Positions 52,262 to 61,600 of a stretch of 64,000 bases of DNA are shown piece by piece. The DNA lies in assembly GCA_963664625.1 (NCBI GenBank), contig OY761541.1:1674001-1738000 (forward strand), written 5' to 3'. Every line of letters begins with the position of its first letter. The first letter of the stretch is position 1. The notes under the pieces are model-generated. The model searched no databases. It was not told where the DNA came from and saw only the letters and a program-made list of their open reading frames with translations. The DNA is from CBDCFV01 sp963664625. GTDB taxonomy: Bacteria; Chloroflexota; Dehalococcoidia; Lucifugimonadales; UBA3495. The position numbers and the translations under genes are program-made.

Positions 52262-53314
52262 CTAACCGGACACCAGGGTGTATATGTGACGGTAGCGGGA
52301 CAACTCTACGGGCAGTTCGCTCTTGCTCCAGGTATCCCCCTCATCCTGACTGCTGTAGACCTGTCCCAGGGAGGAACAGCAGTGCAGGTGGGACGGGTTG
52401 GCCCGTTCTATGGTGACGCCGTACATGCGGCTGGGCGGCACATCGCCGATGTCGATCCTCTCCCAAGTCTCGCCAACGTCCCGGCTGCGGAACAAAGCTC
52501 CGGCTTCGACGGTGCCCTTGGGGGAGCCGCCGCCGCCCGCGCCAGCGGCCAGGTACAGGGTATTGGGGTCGTCGGGGGCCACCGCCAGGTCCCGGCAGTA
52601 AGAGCCGCCGGGGAACATCTCCTCGACCTGGACGTGCTCCCACCGATTGCCCCGGTCGCGGCTGCGGAACATGGCTACCTGGGTGATTATGTGCACCGTG
52701 CCGGGGGCGGCGGAACTGACTTGGACGCCGTGCAGGTCCAGGGTGTTGTTGCGCAGGTAAGGGCCATCGATAATCGACTCCCAGCTCTCGCCGCCGTCGC
52801 GGCTGGCCAGCAGGCCGCCGACCTCGATTGCGCCGTACATGTCCATCGGGTTGGACGGGTCGGCGGCTATGTCAATGACGCGCTTGCCCAGAGGGGGCAT
52901 GTAGGTGGTGATGTGGGGGAATTCCACGCGCTCGGTATTCATCGTGCTCCAGGTCTTTCCGCCATCCTGAGACCTGGAAATGGCGCATGGCTCGAACCCG
53001 GCAAAGATTACGTCGGGGTTGTCGGGGTGAAAAGCCAGCGACCAGACGTCTTTTTTCTCCGAGTCCAAGGCTTGCCAGTGGTCGCCGTGATCGTCGCTCC
53101 GGTACACCCCAAGGTTGGTGCCGGCGTATACCACGTTGCCGTTTTCCGGATGGACCAGCAGTGCCCGTACCTGGGGCTCTGCCGGCAGACCGTTGGTGAT
53201 GGACTGCCATTCACCGCCACTGGCGGCACGGCGGTAAAGGCCGCCCTCTCCTATGTAATCTCCTTCTCCCGCCAGCCCGGCGTATATGTAGGCCTGTTTA
53301 TTTGCGGTAGCCAT
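52262..53314 (-). CDS. BNR/sialidase-like beta-propeller protein
   Basis: The protein has 350 residues from the ATG at 53314, which follows ggagg at seven bases; a longer frame to 53653 lacks support. Repeated units such as YRSDDHGDHWQALD, ISRSQDGGKTWSTM, SRDGGESWESI and FRSRDVGETWERI are BNR/Asp-box motifs of sialidase and sortilin-like propellers. There is no signal peptide, so it is likely cytoplasmic. These propellers bind ligands or act as glycosidases; the catalytic residues of sialidase are not identifiable here. Confidence 0.85.
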   Translation of the reverse strand: MATANKQAYIYAGLAGEGDYIGEGGLYRRAASGGEWQSITNGLPAEPQVRALLVHPENGNVVYAGTNLGVYRSDDHGDHWQALDSEKKDVWSLAFHPDNPDVIFAGFEPCAISRSQDGGKTWSTMNTERVEFPHITTYMPPLGKRVIDIAADPSNPMDMYGAIEVGGLLASRDGGESWESIIDGPYLRNNTLDLHGVQVSSAAPGTVHIITQVAMFRSRDRGNRWEHVQVEEMFPGGSYCRDLAVAPDDPNTLYLAAGAGGGGSPKGTVEAGALFRSRDVGETWERIDIGDVPPSRMYGVTIERANPSHLHCCSSLGQVYSSQDEGDTWSKSELPVELSRYRHIYTLVSG

Positions 53315-53492
53315 TGATTTCCTCCAAGAGTAAACTATCTGGATTCTTTGTCTATTTGAGCGGCTTGTCAAGTGGTTGACGTTGCCATTAACCGTCCGCT
53401 CCGACGCGTATTGAGCAGCGTTCCGAGACTCTGGCAACCACGCCGCTTCTGCGGTAGTATTGAAAACCGAAAGCCCTTCAGGAGACCACCCC

Positions 53493-54191
53493 ATGAAGAA
53501 CAAGATTTTCGACACTTTCGACTCAGCAGTGGCGGACATCCCCAACGGTGTAACCGTTCTCTTCCCCGGTTTCGGCGGCGTGGGCGTGCCCCGAAACCTT
53601 ATCGCCGCGCTGCGCCGGCAGGGGGCCAAAGAACTGACCGGCGTCTCCAACAACGCCGGTCAGATGGGGAGCACCACCGACGTGGGGATTCTGGTGGAAG
53701 CGGGGCAGATGAAGAAGATGATATGCGCTTTCACCGCGGCCACCCATCCATCACAGGTAACCCCCTTCGTCCGAATGTACAACAATGATGAAATCGACGC
53801 CGAACTGGTGCCCCAGGGCACCCTGGCCGAACGGCTGCGGGCAGCGGGATCCGGCATCGGCGGCTTTTACACCCCCACCAGCGTGGGCACCGAGTTGGCC
53901 GAGGGCAAGGAGCACCGGGAGATAAACGGGCGGATGCACGTGCTAGAGCATCCCCTACCCGGCGATTATGCCTTTGTGCGGGCATGGAAGGCCGACACTT
54001 TCGGCAACCTTCAGTTCCGGCTCACCCAGCGCAACTTCAACGTGGTCATGGGCATGGCCGGGAAGATTACCATTGTAGAAGTAGAGGAAGACATCGTGCC
54101 GGTCGGGGGAATAGAACCGGACCACATACACTTGTCTGGTATATACGTGGACCGGATAGTCAAAATACCCGCCGACGGAATTTGGGACTGA
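53493..54191 (+). CDS. CoA-transferase subunit A (3-oxoacid/glutaconate type)
   Basis: The protein has 232 residues from the ATG at 53493, preceded by aggag. FPGFGGVGVPRNLIAAL is the N-terminal CoA-transferase A motif, and the pattern GFYTPTSVGTELAEGKE marks the succinyl-CoA:3-ketoacid or 3-oxoadipate type. With subunit B it moves CoA from succinyl-CoA to a 3-oxo acid in the cytoplasm. The specific acid is unknown. Confidence 0.9.
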   Translation: MKNKIFDTFDSAVADIPNGVTVLFPGFGGVGVPRNLIAALRRQGAKELTGVSNNAGQMGSTTDVGILVEAGQMKKMICAFTAATHPSQVTPFVRMYNNDEIDAELVPQGTLAERLRAAGSGIGGFYTPTSVGTELAEGKEHREINGRMHVLEHPLPGDYAFVRAWKADTFGNLQFRLTQRNFNVVMGMAGKITIVEVEEDIVPVGGIEPDHIHLSGIYVDRIVKIPADGIWD

Positions 54192-54321
54192 CCTTAGAAC
54201 AGCCGGAAATCACCGCAGAGTGCGGAGAGGACGCAGAGTTTTTCAGGAATTACCCGGTCTTTCAAGAGAACTTCGCGGCCCTCGCGGTCAAGACGGTCAA
54301 CCTACTCACCGGAGGTTAAAA

Positions 54322-54996
54322 ATGACGGACAAACCCAAGCTGGCGCGTCAGGCAATGTGCGACCGGTTGGCGATGGAATTCCAGGACGATTGGATAGTCA
54401 ACCTGGGCGTGGGGATGCCCACCCTCTGCTCTAACTACGTTGATCCCAGCCGGACCATCATCACCCATTCTGAGAACGGGGTCATCGGCTACGGCCCGAT
54501 AGCGGGAGAGGGCGAGGAGGACAGGCACTTGGTCAACGCGGGGGGGCAGTTCGTCACCGCCCAACCGGGAATGTCCATACTGCACCACGCCGACTCCTTC
54601 GCTGTAATTCGCGGCGGCATGGTGGACGTCACCGTCATGGGGGCCTACGAAGTGGCGGAGAACGGCGACTTCGCCAACTGGCGCATCCCCACACGCAAGG
54701 GAGGCGGCATCGGCGGGGCGATGGACTTGGCGGCCTGCGCCAAGAGGGTGTTCATCGCCATGGAGCACACCACCCGGGACGGCAAACCCAGGATGCTGAG
54801 CCGTTGCAGCCTTCCCATCACCGCGCCAGGGGTGGTCAAGCTGGTGGCGACCGACCTGGGCTTGTTCGAGGTGACTCCCGAGGGGTTCGTGCTGCGGGAG
54901 CACGCCCCGGGATGGAACCCGGAGGAAATCCAGGAGTTGACGGAAGCGAGGCTGATCATTCCCGACGACCTGCGCGAGTTCCGGATGCGGGCGTAG
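54322..54996 (+). CDS. CoA-transferase subunit B (3-oxoacid/glutaconate type)
   Basis: The protein has 224 residues from the ATG at 54322, which follows ggaggttaaa. SENGVIGYGP at 50-59 carries the catalytic Glu (E51) that forms the glutamyl-CoA intermediate. It follows subunit A by 130 bases, a gap holding only a cgcagag repeat, so both are probably one transcript. Substrate unknown. Confidence 0.9.
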   Translation: MTDKPKLARQAMCDRLAMEFQDDWIVNLGVGMPTLCSNYVDPSRTIITHSENGVIGYGPIAGEGEEDRHLVNAGGQFVTAQPGMSILHHADSFAVIRGGMVDVTVMGAYEVAENGDFANWRIPTRKGGGIGGAMDLAACAKRVFIAMEHTTRDGKPRMLSRCSLPITAPGVVKLVATDLGLFEVTPEGFVLREHAPGWNPEEIQELTEARLIIPDDLREFRMRA

Positions 54997-55008
54997 GAGT
55001 AGGAAGGA

Positions 55009-55374
55009 TTGGGGACATTTACAGCAACCCTTGAAGTAGGGAACCTGAACGGGGCGGAATTTGCCAGCGTGGAGGCCCTGGTAGACACGGGCGCGTACTA
55101 CACTATGGTGGACAGCGACCTGCTGGAAAGCCTGGGCATTCAACCCACTGAACAGGTGCAACTCCAATTGGCCGATGGCAGCATCGGGGAATACCACATG
55201 GGCCCCGCGTGGCTGCGATTGGAAAGAGCGGCACGTCCCACCGTTGTGGTGTTCGGCCCCCCGGGGGGTCGTTCCCTGATTGGAGCAATGACCCTGCAAC
55301 TGTTCCGCTTAGTGGCAGACTCGGTGAATGAGCGGCTTATCCCGATGCCCATGCTCCAAGGGCGACCTTTCTGA
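55009..55374 (+). CDS. Retropepsin-like aspartic protease domain protein, copy A
   Basis: The protein has 121 residues from a TTG at 55009, preceded by gtaggaagga. VEALVDTGAYYTMV gives DTGA at 26-29, and SLIGAMTLQLFRLVADSV matches the closing loop. It is the first of a tandem pair and follows the CoA-transferase gene by 12 bases. A dimer is needed for activity. Function unknown. Confidence 0.75.
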   Translation: MGTFTATLEVGNLNGAEFASVEALVDTGAYYTMVDSDLLESLGIQPTEQVQLQLADGSIGEYHMGPAWLRLERAARPTVVVFGPPGGRSLIGAMTLQLFRLVADSVNERLIPMPMLQGRPF

Positions 55375-55445
55375 ATCGGCTGGCCGGAAGCTACGCCGAT
55401 TATCACCGGCGACCTGTTGAGTTTAGGACGCGGGAGAACGAAGCG

Positions 55446-55811
55446 ATGGGTGCATTCTACGCGACACTGGAAGTAGGCGGCATGAACGGCAGAGAATTCG
55501 CCAGTGTAGAGGCGCTGGTGGACACCGGTTCCACCTATACCGTTCTGGGCAGTGACTTGCTGAAAACGCTGGCCATACGGCCAACCGAACGCAGGCGGTT
55601 TCAGTTGGGCGATGACAGTTTCGTTGAATACGACATGGGAGAAACGCCGCTGCGGCTGGAAGGACTGGAGAAGGTCACAACTGTGGTCTTCGGCCCACCC
55701 GGCGTCAGCCCTTTGATAGGAGCCGTAACGTTGCAGATTTTTGGACTGGTCGCGGACTCCGTGAACGAGCGGCTGATTCCGATGCCCCTAATAAAAGCGC
55801 GGCCCTTATGA
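55446..55811 (+). CDS. Retropepsin-like aspartic protease domain protein, copy B
   Basis: The protein has 121 residues. VEALVDTGSTYTVL gives the canonical DTGS at 26-29, and PLIGAVTLQIFGLVADSVNE matches copy A closely, so the pair arose by tandem duplication. The intact DTGS suggests possible protease activity. No transposon or gag-like gene is present. Confidence 0.75.
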   Translation: MGAFYATLEVGGMNGREFASVEALVDTGSTYTVLGSDLLKTLAIRPTERRRFQLGDDSFVEYDMGETPLRLEGLEKVTTVVFGPPGVSPLIGAVTLQIFGLVADSVNERLIPMPLIKARPL

Positions 55812-55892
55812 GTCGGCTCGCCGGAAGTAAGGCCGATTATCCCAGACGTCCTGCGGAAGTTGCGGATGCGGAGGAACGGGCAGCAGGCCGAA

Positions 55893-56771
55893 TCAGGGTT
55901 GAGGGAATCCGAAGTCCTGCACAAGGCCGGACAGCCAACCCACTGCCTCGGGGTACTGCCGCAAGTCCAACACAAACTCTTGGCCTGGGCCTCTGCGTTG
56001 AACGTAAGCGAAATCGCCGTCTTGCCGCCAGAGTTCATGGGGAAAGTAGGTCAAGGGAGTCTTGTTGCCAGCCGGATAGAACCAGCGAGGAAGCCGCCAT
56101 CGGGATACTACGCGGCTCCCCGGCTCCGTCAAGGCGAGCCGTTCGTCAAATCGGGGGAATACTCCCGCTCCGGGCGCTGTCACGGCGTCGTTCAGGTCCA
56201 ACCGACGGGCCGCCGCGTAGAGCGTGTTCCTTGGGTCGCCGTACCAACTGAAGTGACAGTGATAAGTCGCCCAATCGAATCTCTCATCGTGCCTTATCTC
56301 ATCGACTTTGCAGACCCGTTCAATCTGGAGCCAGCCCCACAGCATGTGAAGTTGCGGTGCGCTCCTGACAAAGCGCCAACCGGCAGAAGTCCTCTGCACT
56401 CGCCGGAAGAGGCCGAAAAACAGGAACACATCCCCCGTCCCCACGCGCTGATTTGCCAGATGTGTTTGTGAAGCGCCCGACTGCCCGAAAAGGCCTCGCC
56501 AGCCATCGTGCCGGGGAACGGCATCCGGGCGGACATCGGGGTCCAGACCGGCAAGGTGCCAAGCATCATGCCGGCCCCCGGTAAGGTCTTCCACCACCTG
56601 CCCGATGTTTATTTTGCCACAACGCAAGTCCCGGTAATGAATAGGCTCTTCATCATCATCACCGGGGATTGGCAGCGAATACATCGTGCCATCGGGAAAG
56701 ATGGGGCTGGGGCAGCCTCCGTATTTGCTGTCAAACCCTTTTCTGCTGAGGATTAGCTTTCTTGGTTTCAT
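55893..56771 (-). CDS. Nmad3-type (nucleotide modification associated domain 3) protein
   Basis: The protein has 292 residues. The opening KLILSRKGFDSKYGGCPSP, then DGTMYSLPIP, is the signature of the Nmad3 family, which is linked by neighbourhood to DNA base hypermodification and conflict systems. GTGDVFLFFGLF lies mid-protein. It starts six bases after the SDR stop, so the two are co-transcribed. No base-modifying enzyme is visible here, so a link to modified DNA is untested. Confidence 0.8.
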   Translation of the reverse strand: MKPRKLILSRKGFDSKYGGCPSPIFPDGTMYSLPIPGDDDEEPIHYRDLRCGKINIGQVVEDLTGGRHDAWHLAGLDPDVRPDAVPRHDGWRGLFGQSGASQTHLANQRVGTGDVFLFFGLFRRVQRTSAGWRFVRSAPQLHMLWGWLQIERVCKVDEIRHDERFDWATYHCHFSWYGDPRNTLYAAARRLDLNDAVTAPGAGVFPRFDERLALTEPGSRVVSRWRLPRWFYPAGNKTPLTYFPHELWRQDGDFAYVQRRGPGQEFVLDLRQYPEAVGWLSGLVQDFGFPQP

Positions 56772-56777
56772 AGGCCC

Positions 56778-57530
56778 TTAGAAGAACGCCGTGCCCCCGT
56801 TGGCGTGGATGGCCTGCCCGGTTATGAAGCCGCCGTCGTCGCTGACCAGGAACAGGCAGGTGGCGGCTATTTCGTCCACTGAACCTTGCCTGCCCAGCGG
56901 GATACGGGAGGCATCCGGCGGGCGGCTTTGGGGGTACCATTCCGGGTGTTCCCTCGACGTGTCGATGCTGCCGGGGGAGACGACGTTTACCCGGATATTG
57001 TGGGGAGCGAACTCGCTGGCCAAGCTGCGGGCCAGTCCCACCAAGCCCATCTTGGCCGCCGACACGTGGGCCCGCTGGGCAGTGCCCTGGAAAGCGCCGT
57101 CGCCGGTGAAGAACAGTATGCGTCCGTACCCGTTTTCCACCATGGACGGCAGCACCGCGCTGGTGCAATAGAAAGCGCCGTCGAGCACCACACCACGCAC
57201 CGTTTCCCAGTCCTCCAACGTCACTTCGAGGAATGGCTTGTGAGGGCGGATGGCGGCGTTGTTTATCAGGATGTCGACCTTACCGAACTCCGACATGGCC
57301 ATCGACACCATGGAGTCCACCTGCTCCTTATTGCCCACGTCGGCCAGAATGGGCAACGCCCTGACGCCCAAGGCCCGGGCCTCCTCGGCGACAGATTCGG
57401 CTTCCTGCCGGTTCGAGCGGGCATTGACCACCACGTCCGCGCCTTCAGCGGCCAGCTTCAACACGGTGGCGCGGCCAATGTTGCGGCCGGAGCCGGTAAC
57501 CAGGGCGACTTTGCCTTCAAACTTCTTCAT
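56778..57530 (-). CDS. SDR-family protein with an atypical active site
   Basis: The protein has 250 residues from the ATG at 57530; a GTG at 57539 is possible. TGSGRNIG near 12 and NNAA near 90 bind NAD(P). At the usual YSASK site the sequence is HVSAAK, with Val at the Tyr position, and ILFFTGDG replaces the usual catalytic Ser segment. It may be a binding protein or use different chemistry. It is co-transcribed with the Nmad3 gene. Confidence 0.88.
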   Translation of the reverse strand: MKKFEGKVALVTGSGRNIGRATVLKLAAEGADVVVNARSNRQEAESVAEEARALGVRALPILADVGNKEQVDSMVSMAMSEFGKVDILINNAAIRPHKPFLEVTLEDWETVRGVVLDGAFYCTSAVLPSMVENGYGRILFFTGDGAFQGTAQRAHVSAAKMGLVGLARSLASEFAPHNIRVNVVSPGSIDTSREHPEWYPQSRPPDASRIPLGRQGSVDEIAATCLFLVSDDGGFITGQAIHANGGTAFF

Positions 57531-57559
57531 AAATGGCACCTCGTAACTATGGGGATGGG

Positions 57560-58321
57560 CTATCCTTCTCGCAGGCGACGAAGTTCGGCCCGAAGCCGTT
57601 CAGCTTCCATTTCCGCAGCCTGTCGGGCGGCCCGCTCCTCGCTGATGCTCGGCAGGTAGCGTCCGGTTTTGTGGTCGTAGAAGGACAACCTCTGGCCTTG
57701 GACACACAGGGTCAGGTCCAAGGCCGGGCTGTATCCTTGGACCACACCGTCGCCAGTTTCAGTCACCGGAAGAGGCCGATAGACTCCGTCCACCAGAACA
57801 TCCCCAGCCAGTTGGTAGCCGTAATAACGTCCGCCGCTGGGGTCAAAACGCCAGTACTCCCCCACACCGATAGCCGCATAGAGGACGGGCTTGTCCCGGG
57901 TATCCACGTTGTGGGTGCTCCTGGACGCCACCTCCAAGGCGAAGTCGGGGGGCTTGCCGGCCTCCCAGACCAGATAGTTGTTCCGTTGGAAGACCTCGTC
58001 GGCTTCCACTCCAAAGGCCACGTACAGGTCCGGAGCCAGATGTCCCCGGATGCGGTCCTGCCGGTCATAGTAAACGGAGCCGCTGGCATCAACCAGCACA
58101 TCAGGCCGGTCGGCGAAGTAGTCGTGAAGCAGGTAGGCGCATTCGTGAATGGTGTAACCTTGTTCCATACTGTCCGGCTTAGGGTCGGGGTCAGGGTAGA
58201 AGAAATCGTCGGAATAGTCCCTCTTGTAAGGGATGAATGTACCAACTTTCTGCGATGGTTCGACAGGCTCACCATGCGCGGGGCCTGTCCTGAGCGTGTC
58301 GAAAGGCGGGTTGGAAGTCAT
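57560..58321 (-). CDS. Uma2 family (DUF820) PD-(D/E)XK nuclease-like protein
   Basis: The protein has 253 residues from the ATG at 58321. PDLYVAFGVEAD, PDFALEVASRST and KPVLYAAIGVGEYWRFDP are the three Uma2 motifs giving Asp, Glu and Lys of the nuclease fold. A C-terminal coiled coil of about 30 residues (AARQAAEMEAERLRAEL) follows. Residues about 7-22 (FDTLRTGPAHGEPVEP) come from a dispersed DNA repeat and are not family-like. The biological role of Uma2 is unknown. Confidence 0.85.
   Translation of the reverse strand: MTSNPPFDTLRTGPAHGEPVEPSQKVGTFIPYKRDYSDDFFYPDPDPKPDSMEQGYTIHECAYLLHDYFADRPDVLVDASGSVYYDRQDRIRGHLAPDLYVAFGVEADEVFQRNNYLVWEAGKPPDFALEVASRSTHNVDTRDKPVLYAAIGVGEYWRFDPSGGRYYGYQLAGDVLVDGVYRPLPVTETGDGVVQGYSPALDLTLCVQGQRLSFYDHKTGRYLPSISEERAARQAAEMEAERLRAELRRLREG
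58256..58306. repeat. Dispersed repeat inside the start of the Uma2 gene
   Basis: This stretch gives FDTLRTGPAHGEPVEP in the Uma2 frame. The DNA unit (tcgacaggctcaccatg to tgtcctgagcgtgtcgaaag) is palindromic at its ends (tcgaca/tgtcga) and is a familiar intergenic repeat of many high-GC genomes. Confidence 0.6.
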
Positions 58322-58668
58322 AAAAGGCCTCGTCTTGTAGAGGCAACTCTTGTGGTTGCCCTGGGCGCCCACAAGGGGCACCCCTACATGATCACGTCGC
58401 AGCGAAGACAGCGGTGGGTTATAGGCATTCGCCAGTGCGGCTAATAATAGCACAAGGCGACTTGGGCAGACCGCCTCGCGTTGACAGTTTTTGGGGTCAA
58501 TATTACACTGCCGTTCGGTTAAGGAGGACCACTGATTATCATGATTCATCTGATTAATCACATGAATCAGCGGTGCAACCCGTCCGGCCGCAGGGGCGTC
58601 CCCTCGCTGGGCGCATGGCAGGGTGGGCGCCCACAAGAGGCGCCCCTACATGCCCAGGCGCCTGAATA
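58322..58668. other. Intergenic region with short inverted repeats
   Basis: The 347-base gap between divergent genes has no gene. It holds a gtag-caact unit at 58337-58387 and a gggcgcc-type hairpin at 58621-58655. Both end in cccctacatg. The first resembles 33184-33210. Divergent promoters for the Uma2 and ABC permease genes must lie here but none stands out. Confidence 0.5.
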
Positions 58669-61600
58669 ATGGCTTGGACCGCGGTGCTTTACTGGCTGAT
58701 TCCGAAGCGTCTCCGTTCTTCTTGGCCGCTCCTTCTTATTACCTCCTTTGGGATAATCGCCGCCGTCACCCTGATGGCGGTCGGGGCAGGCTACTCCAAC
58801 ATCCTTGCCGAAGGCGGCCTTCGCCATATCCTCGCTTCCACCAGTCCCGAAATCCTCAACGTTCACGTCATTACCCAAAACCGCCCCATCGGCGCCAAGG
58901 ACTACGACAACCTGAGATCGACGGTGGAAGACATCGCCGACGCTCGCTTGGGCTATATGACCCGGGCAATTGAGCGGCACGGCATGATAGAGGGGGACAT
59001 ACGCTTTACCCGGGACCCGTCGTCCGATCCTCTCAAATTGGACGCCGTCTTTGTCCGTCCGTTCTTCATGACCGGATTCCAGGAGCACTCCCGCTTGGTC
59101 GACGGCCGCTGGCCCCAAGACACTCCATCGGTGGATTCCCGCCTTCGCGGGAATGACGGTAAATCGACAGGCGAGAATAACGGTGCGTCGGTCAGCGGGA
59201 ACACGATCTCGATCGAGGCGGTGCTGGGAGCCGAGACCGCGTCGACGATGTCGCTTAGCGTGGGAGACAGGGTGGAGTTGGTCCCCTTCTCCACGGACCA
59301 GTCGGAACGGATTTCGGTCCACATTGTCGGCTTGGCCGAGCCCATCGACTCTGGTGAAGAGTATTGGATGAACGGACCGTCCTCCTATTTCGCCGTCCAG
59401 GACCTTGTGGACAGGCTGCTGGCCCCGTTCTACATCCGGGAAGAGGTCTTCTTTGACAGCATCGGCGCCAAGCACCCGTCACTGGTCGGCGACTTCACTT
59501 GGTTCCTGTTCCTGAACACCGAGGTATTGACGGCATCCATGGTCGGCCATACTAAGGAAGCCCTGGACGGCCTGGAGACGGACGTCAACCGCCGGTTCCC
59601 ACAATCATTAGTGTTCACCGGCCTGAGGATAACCCTGCGGGAGTACGAAAAGGAGTTGTTGCTGGCCAGGGTGCCCATCTTCCTGTTCATATCATTGGTA
59701 GTGCTGGTTGTGCTCTACTTCCTGGCACTGGTGCTGGGACTGTTGGCCCGCTCGCGGAACGATGAAGCCAGCCTGTTGAGAAGCCGCGGGGCCAGTCTTT
59801 TCCAAGTAAGCGCCATACTGGTTGTCAGCGAGGGGATAGTAGCAGTGGCCGCCATCTTCCTGGGCCCTTTGCTGGCCTTCCTTATCCTGAAGTACCTGCT
59901 GCTTTCCACCATAGACCCGGTCACCGGCACGTCCCAACCGGTCGAGGTGGGGCTTTCCCTGAACATGCTTTTGATGGGGGTGCTGGGCGGCCTTTTGAGC
60001 TTGGCCGTGTTGCTGTTCTCCAGCATCAGCCGGGCCCGCTTGGGCTTGGCGGAGTCGTTGCGGGAGCGGGCGCGCCCGCCGACATTGCCGTTCCTGCAAC
60101 GGTACTACGTGGACTTCCTGGTGTTGGCTGCCGTTGCATTTCTAATCTGGGAAATCCAAGGCCGGAAAGGGTTCTTTATAAGGGACCTGGCAACTCAGGA
60201 CCTGAAGCTTGACCTGGTGCCCCTCTTCGGTCCGGTGCTGATGCTGGTGGGAGTCGCGGTGGTGGTGCTGAGGTTGTTGCCCCTGCTGGTAAGGTTGATT
60301 GCTTGGCTGGCCGAGCGAATAGGACCGGCGTGGATGGCGTTTCCGCTGGCGCGGTTCGCCCGGGACCCGCTGCCCCACGGTTCATTGGTGGTGATCCTGA
60401 TTCTGGCGTCGGCCCTTGGGGTGTTTGGCGCAACTTTCCAGTCCACCCTGTCGCTGACCCAGACACAGCGGACTCTCTATGCGGCCGGCGGCGACCTGTC
60501 GGTTACGGGTCCTACCTTGACGGTTTCCGACGGAGACAGGCTGGCCGAGGACCCGGCCGTAGAGTCCTTCAGTCCCGTAATCCTGGAAACGGGCACCCTG
60601 CTGGACGTGTTCCCGGGAGCCATTACCACGCTGCTGGCGGTTGACCCGGAGGCGCTGCCGCAGACGGTCTGGTTCCGGGATGACTTTGCCGACAAGAGCT
60701 TGGGGGAGTTGCTGGCGCCCCTGGGGCCGTCGCCGGTGAGCGCGGCGGGGCTGGGACTCGAAGACCTGGAGGGAATCGAGATACCGGGCGACGCGCGGAG
60801 ACTGGGCATCTGGGTGGAAAAAAGCCGCCTGAACACGGGGCCGCTGGCATCCAACTTGAACCTTTGGGCCAAGGTCTACGATGACCGCGGGCGGTACCGC
60901 AACCTTTTCCTTGGGGAATTGGAGCCCATCAAGGCATTGGGGATGGGGATGAGGGCGCCGACCACACCGACCGACACTCCGCCGGAGTGGGTCTACCTTG
61001 AGGGAGAGATTCCCGAAAACCCCGATTTGCCGATGGAGACTTCATGGCTCATTTCCATTTTTTTGAGCCGCGACTCGTTCACGCCGGTGCCGCCGGGCAG
61101 CATCAGCTTCGACGATCTGACCATAAAGGGGCCGTCCACCCCACCCGAGGGGATTATCATAGAGGGATTCGAAGAGTACCGGGGATGGGTGACCCTGGTC
61201 AATGAAGGGAGCGTCCCCGACGTTGTGGAGAGGACGTCCTTTGGCGCCCATTCCGGAGAGGCGGGCCTCTCCATAGCATGGGAGGAGCCCTTCAAGGAGA
61301 CCAACCGGGGCGTGGTATTGCCGCCTTACCCTTACCCGGCGCCCGCCATCGGCGGTCCGGGGTTCGTTCCCGGCCAAACGATGAGAATCAAGATTGGCAA
61401 GCACTTGCTGCCGGTGGTGGTGGAGGACACTACCAAATTCTTCCCCACGCTGAACCCGTCGGCCCGCCCGTTCCTGATCGTGCCGCTGGACATCTACACC
61501 CAATACGTCCGCCGCAGTTCTTCGGAGAGGGTTGACGACCCTTGGGAGTTCTGGGTGTCTCTGGAGGACGGCGTGGACCGGGACGCGGCGGCGGCCTCGA

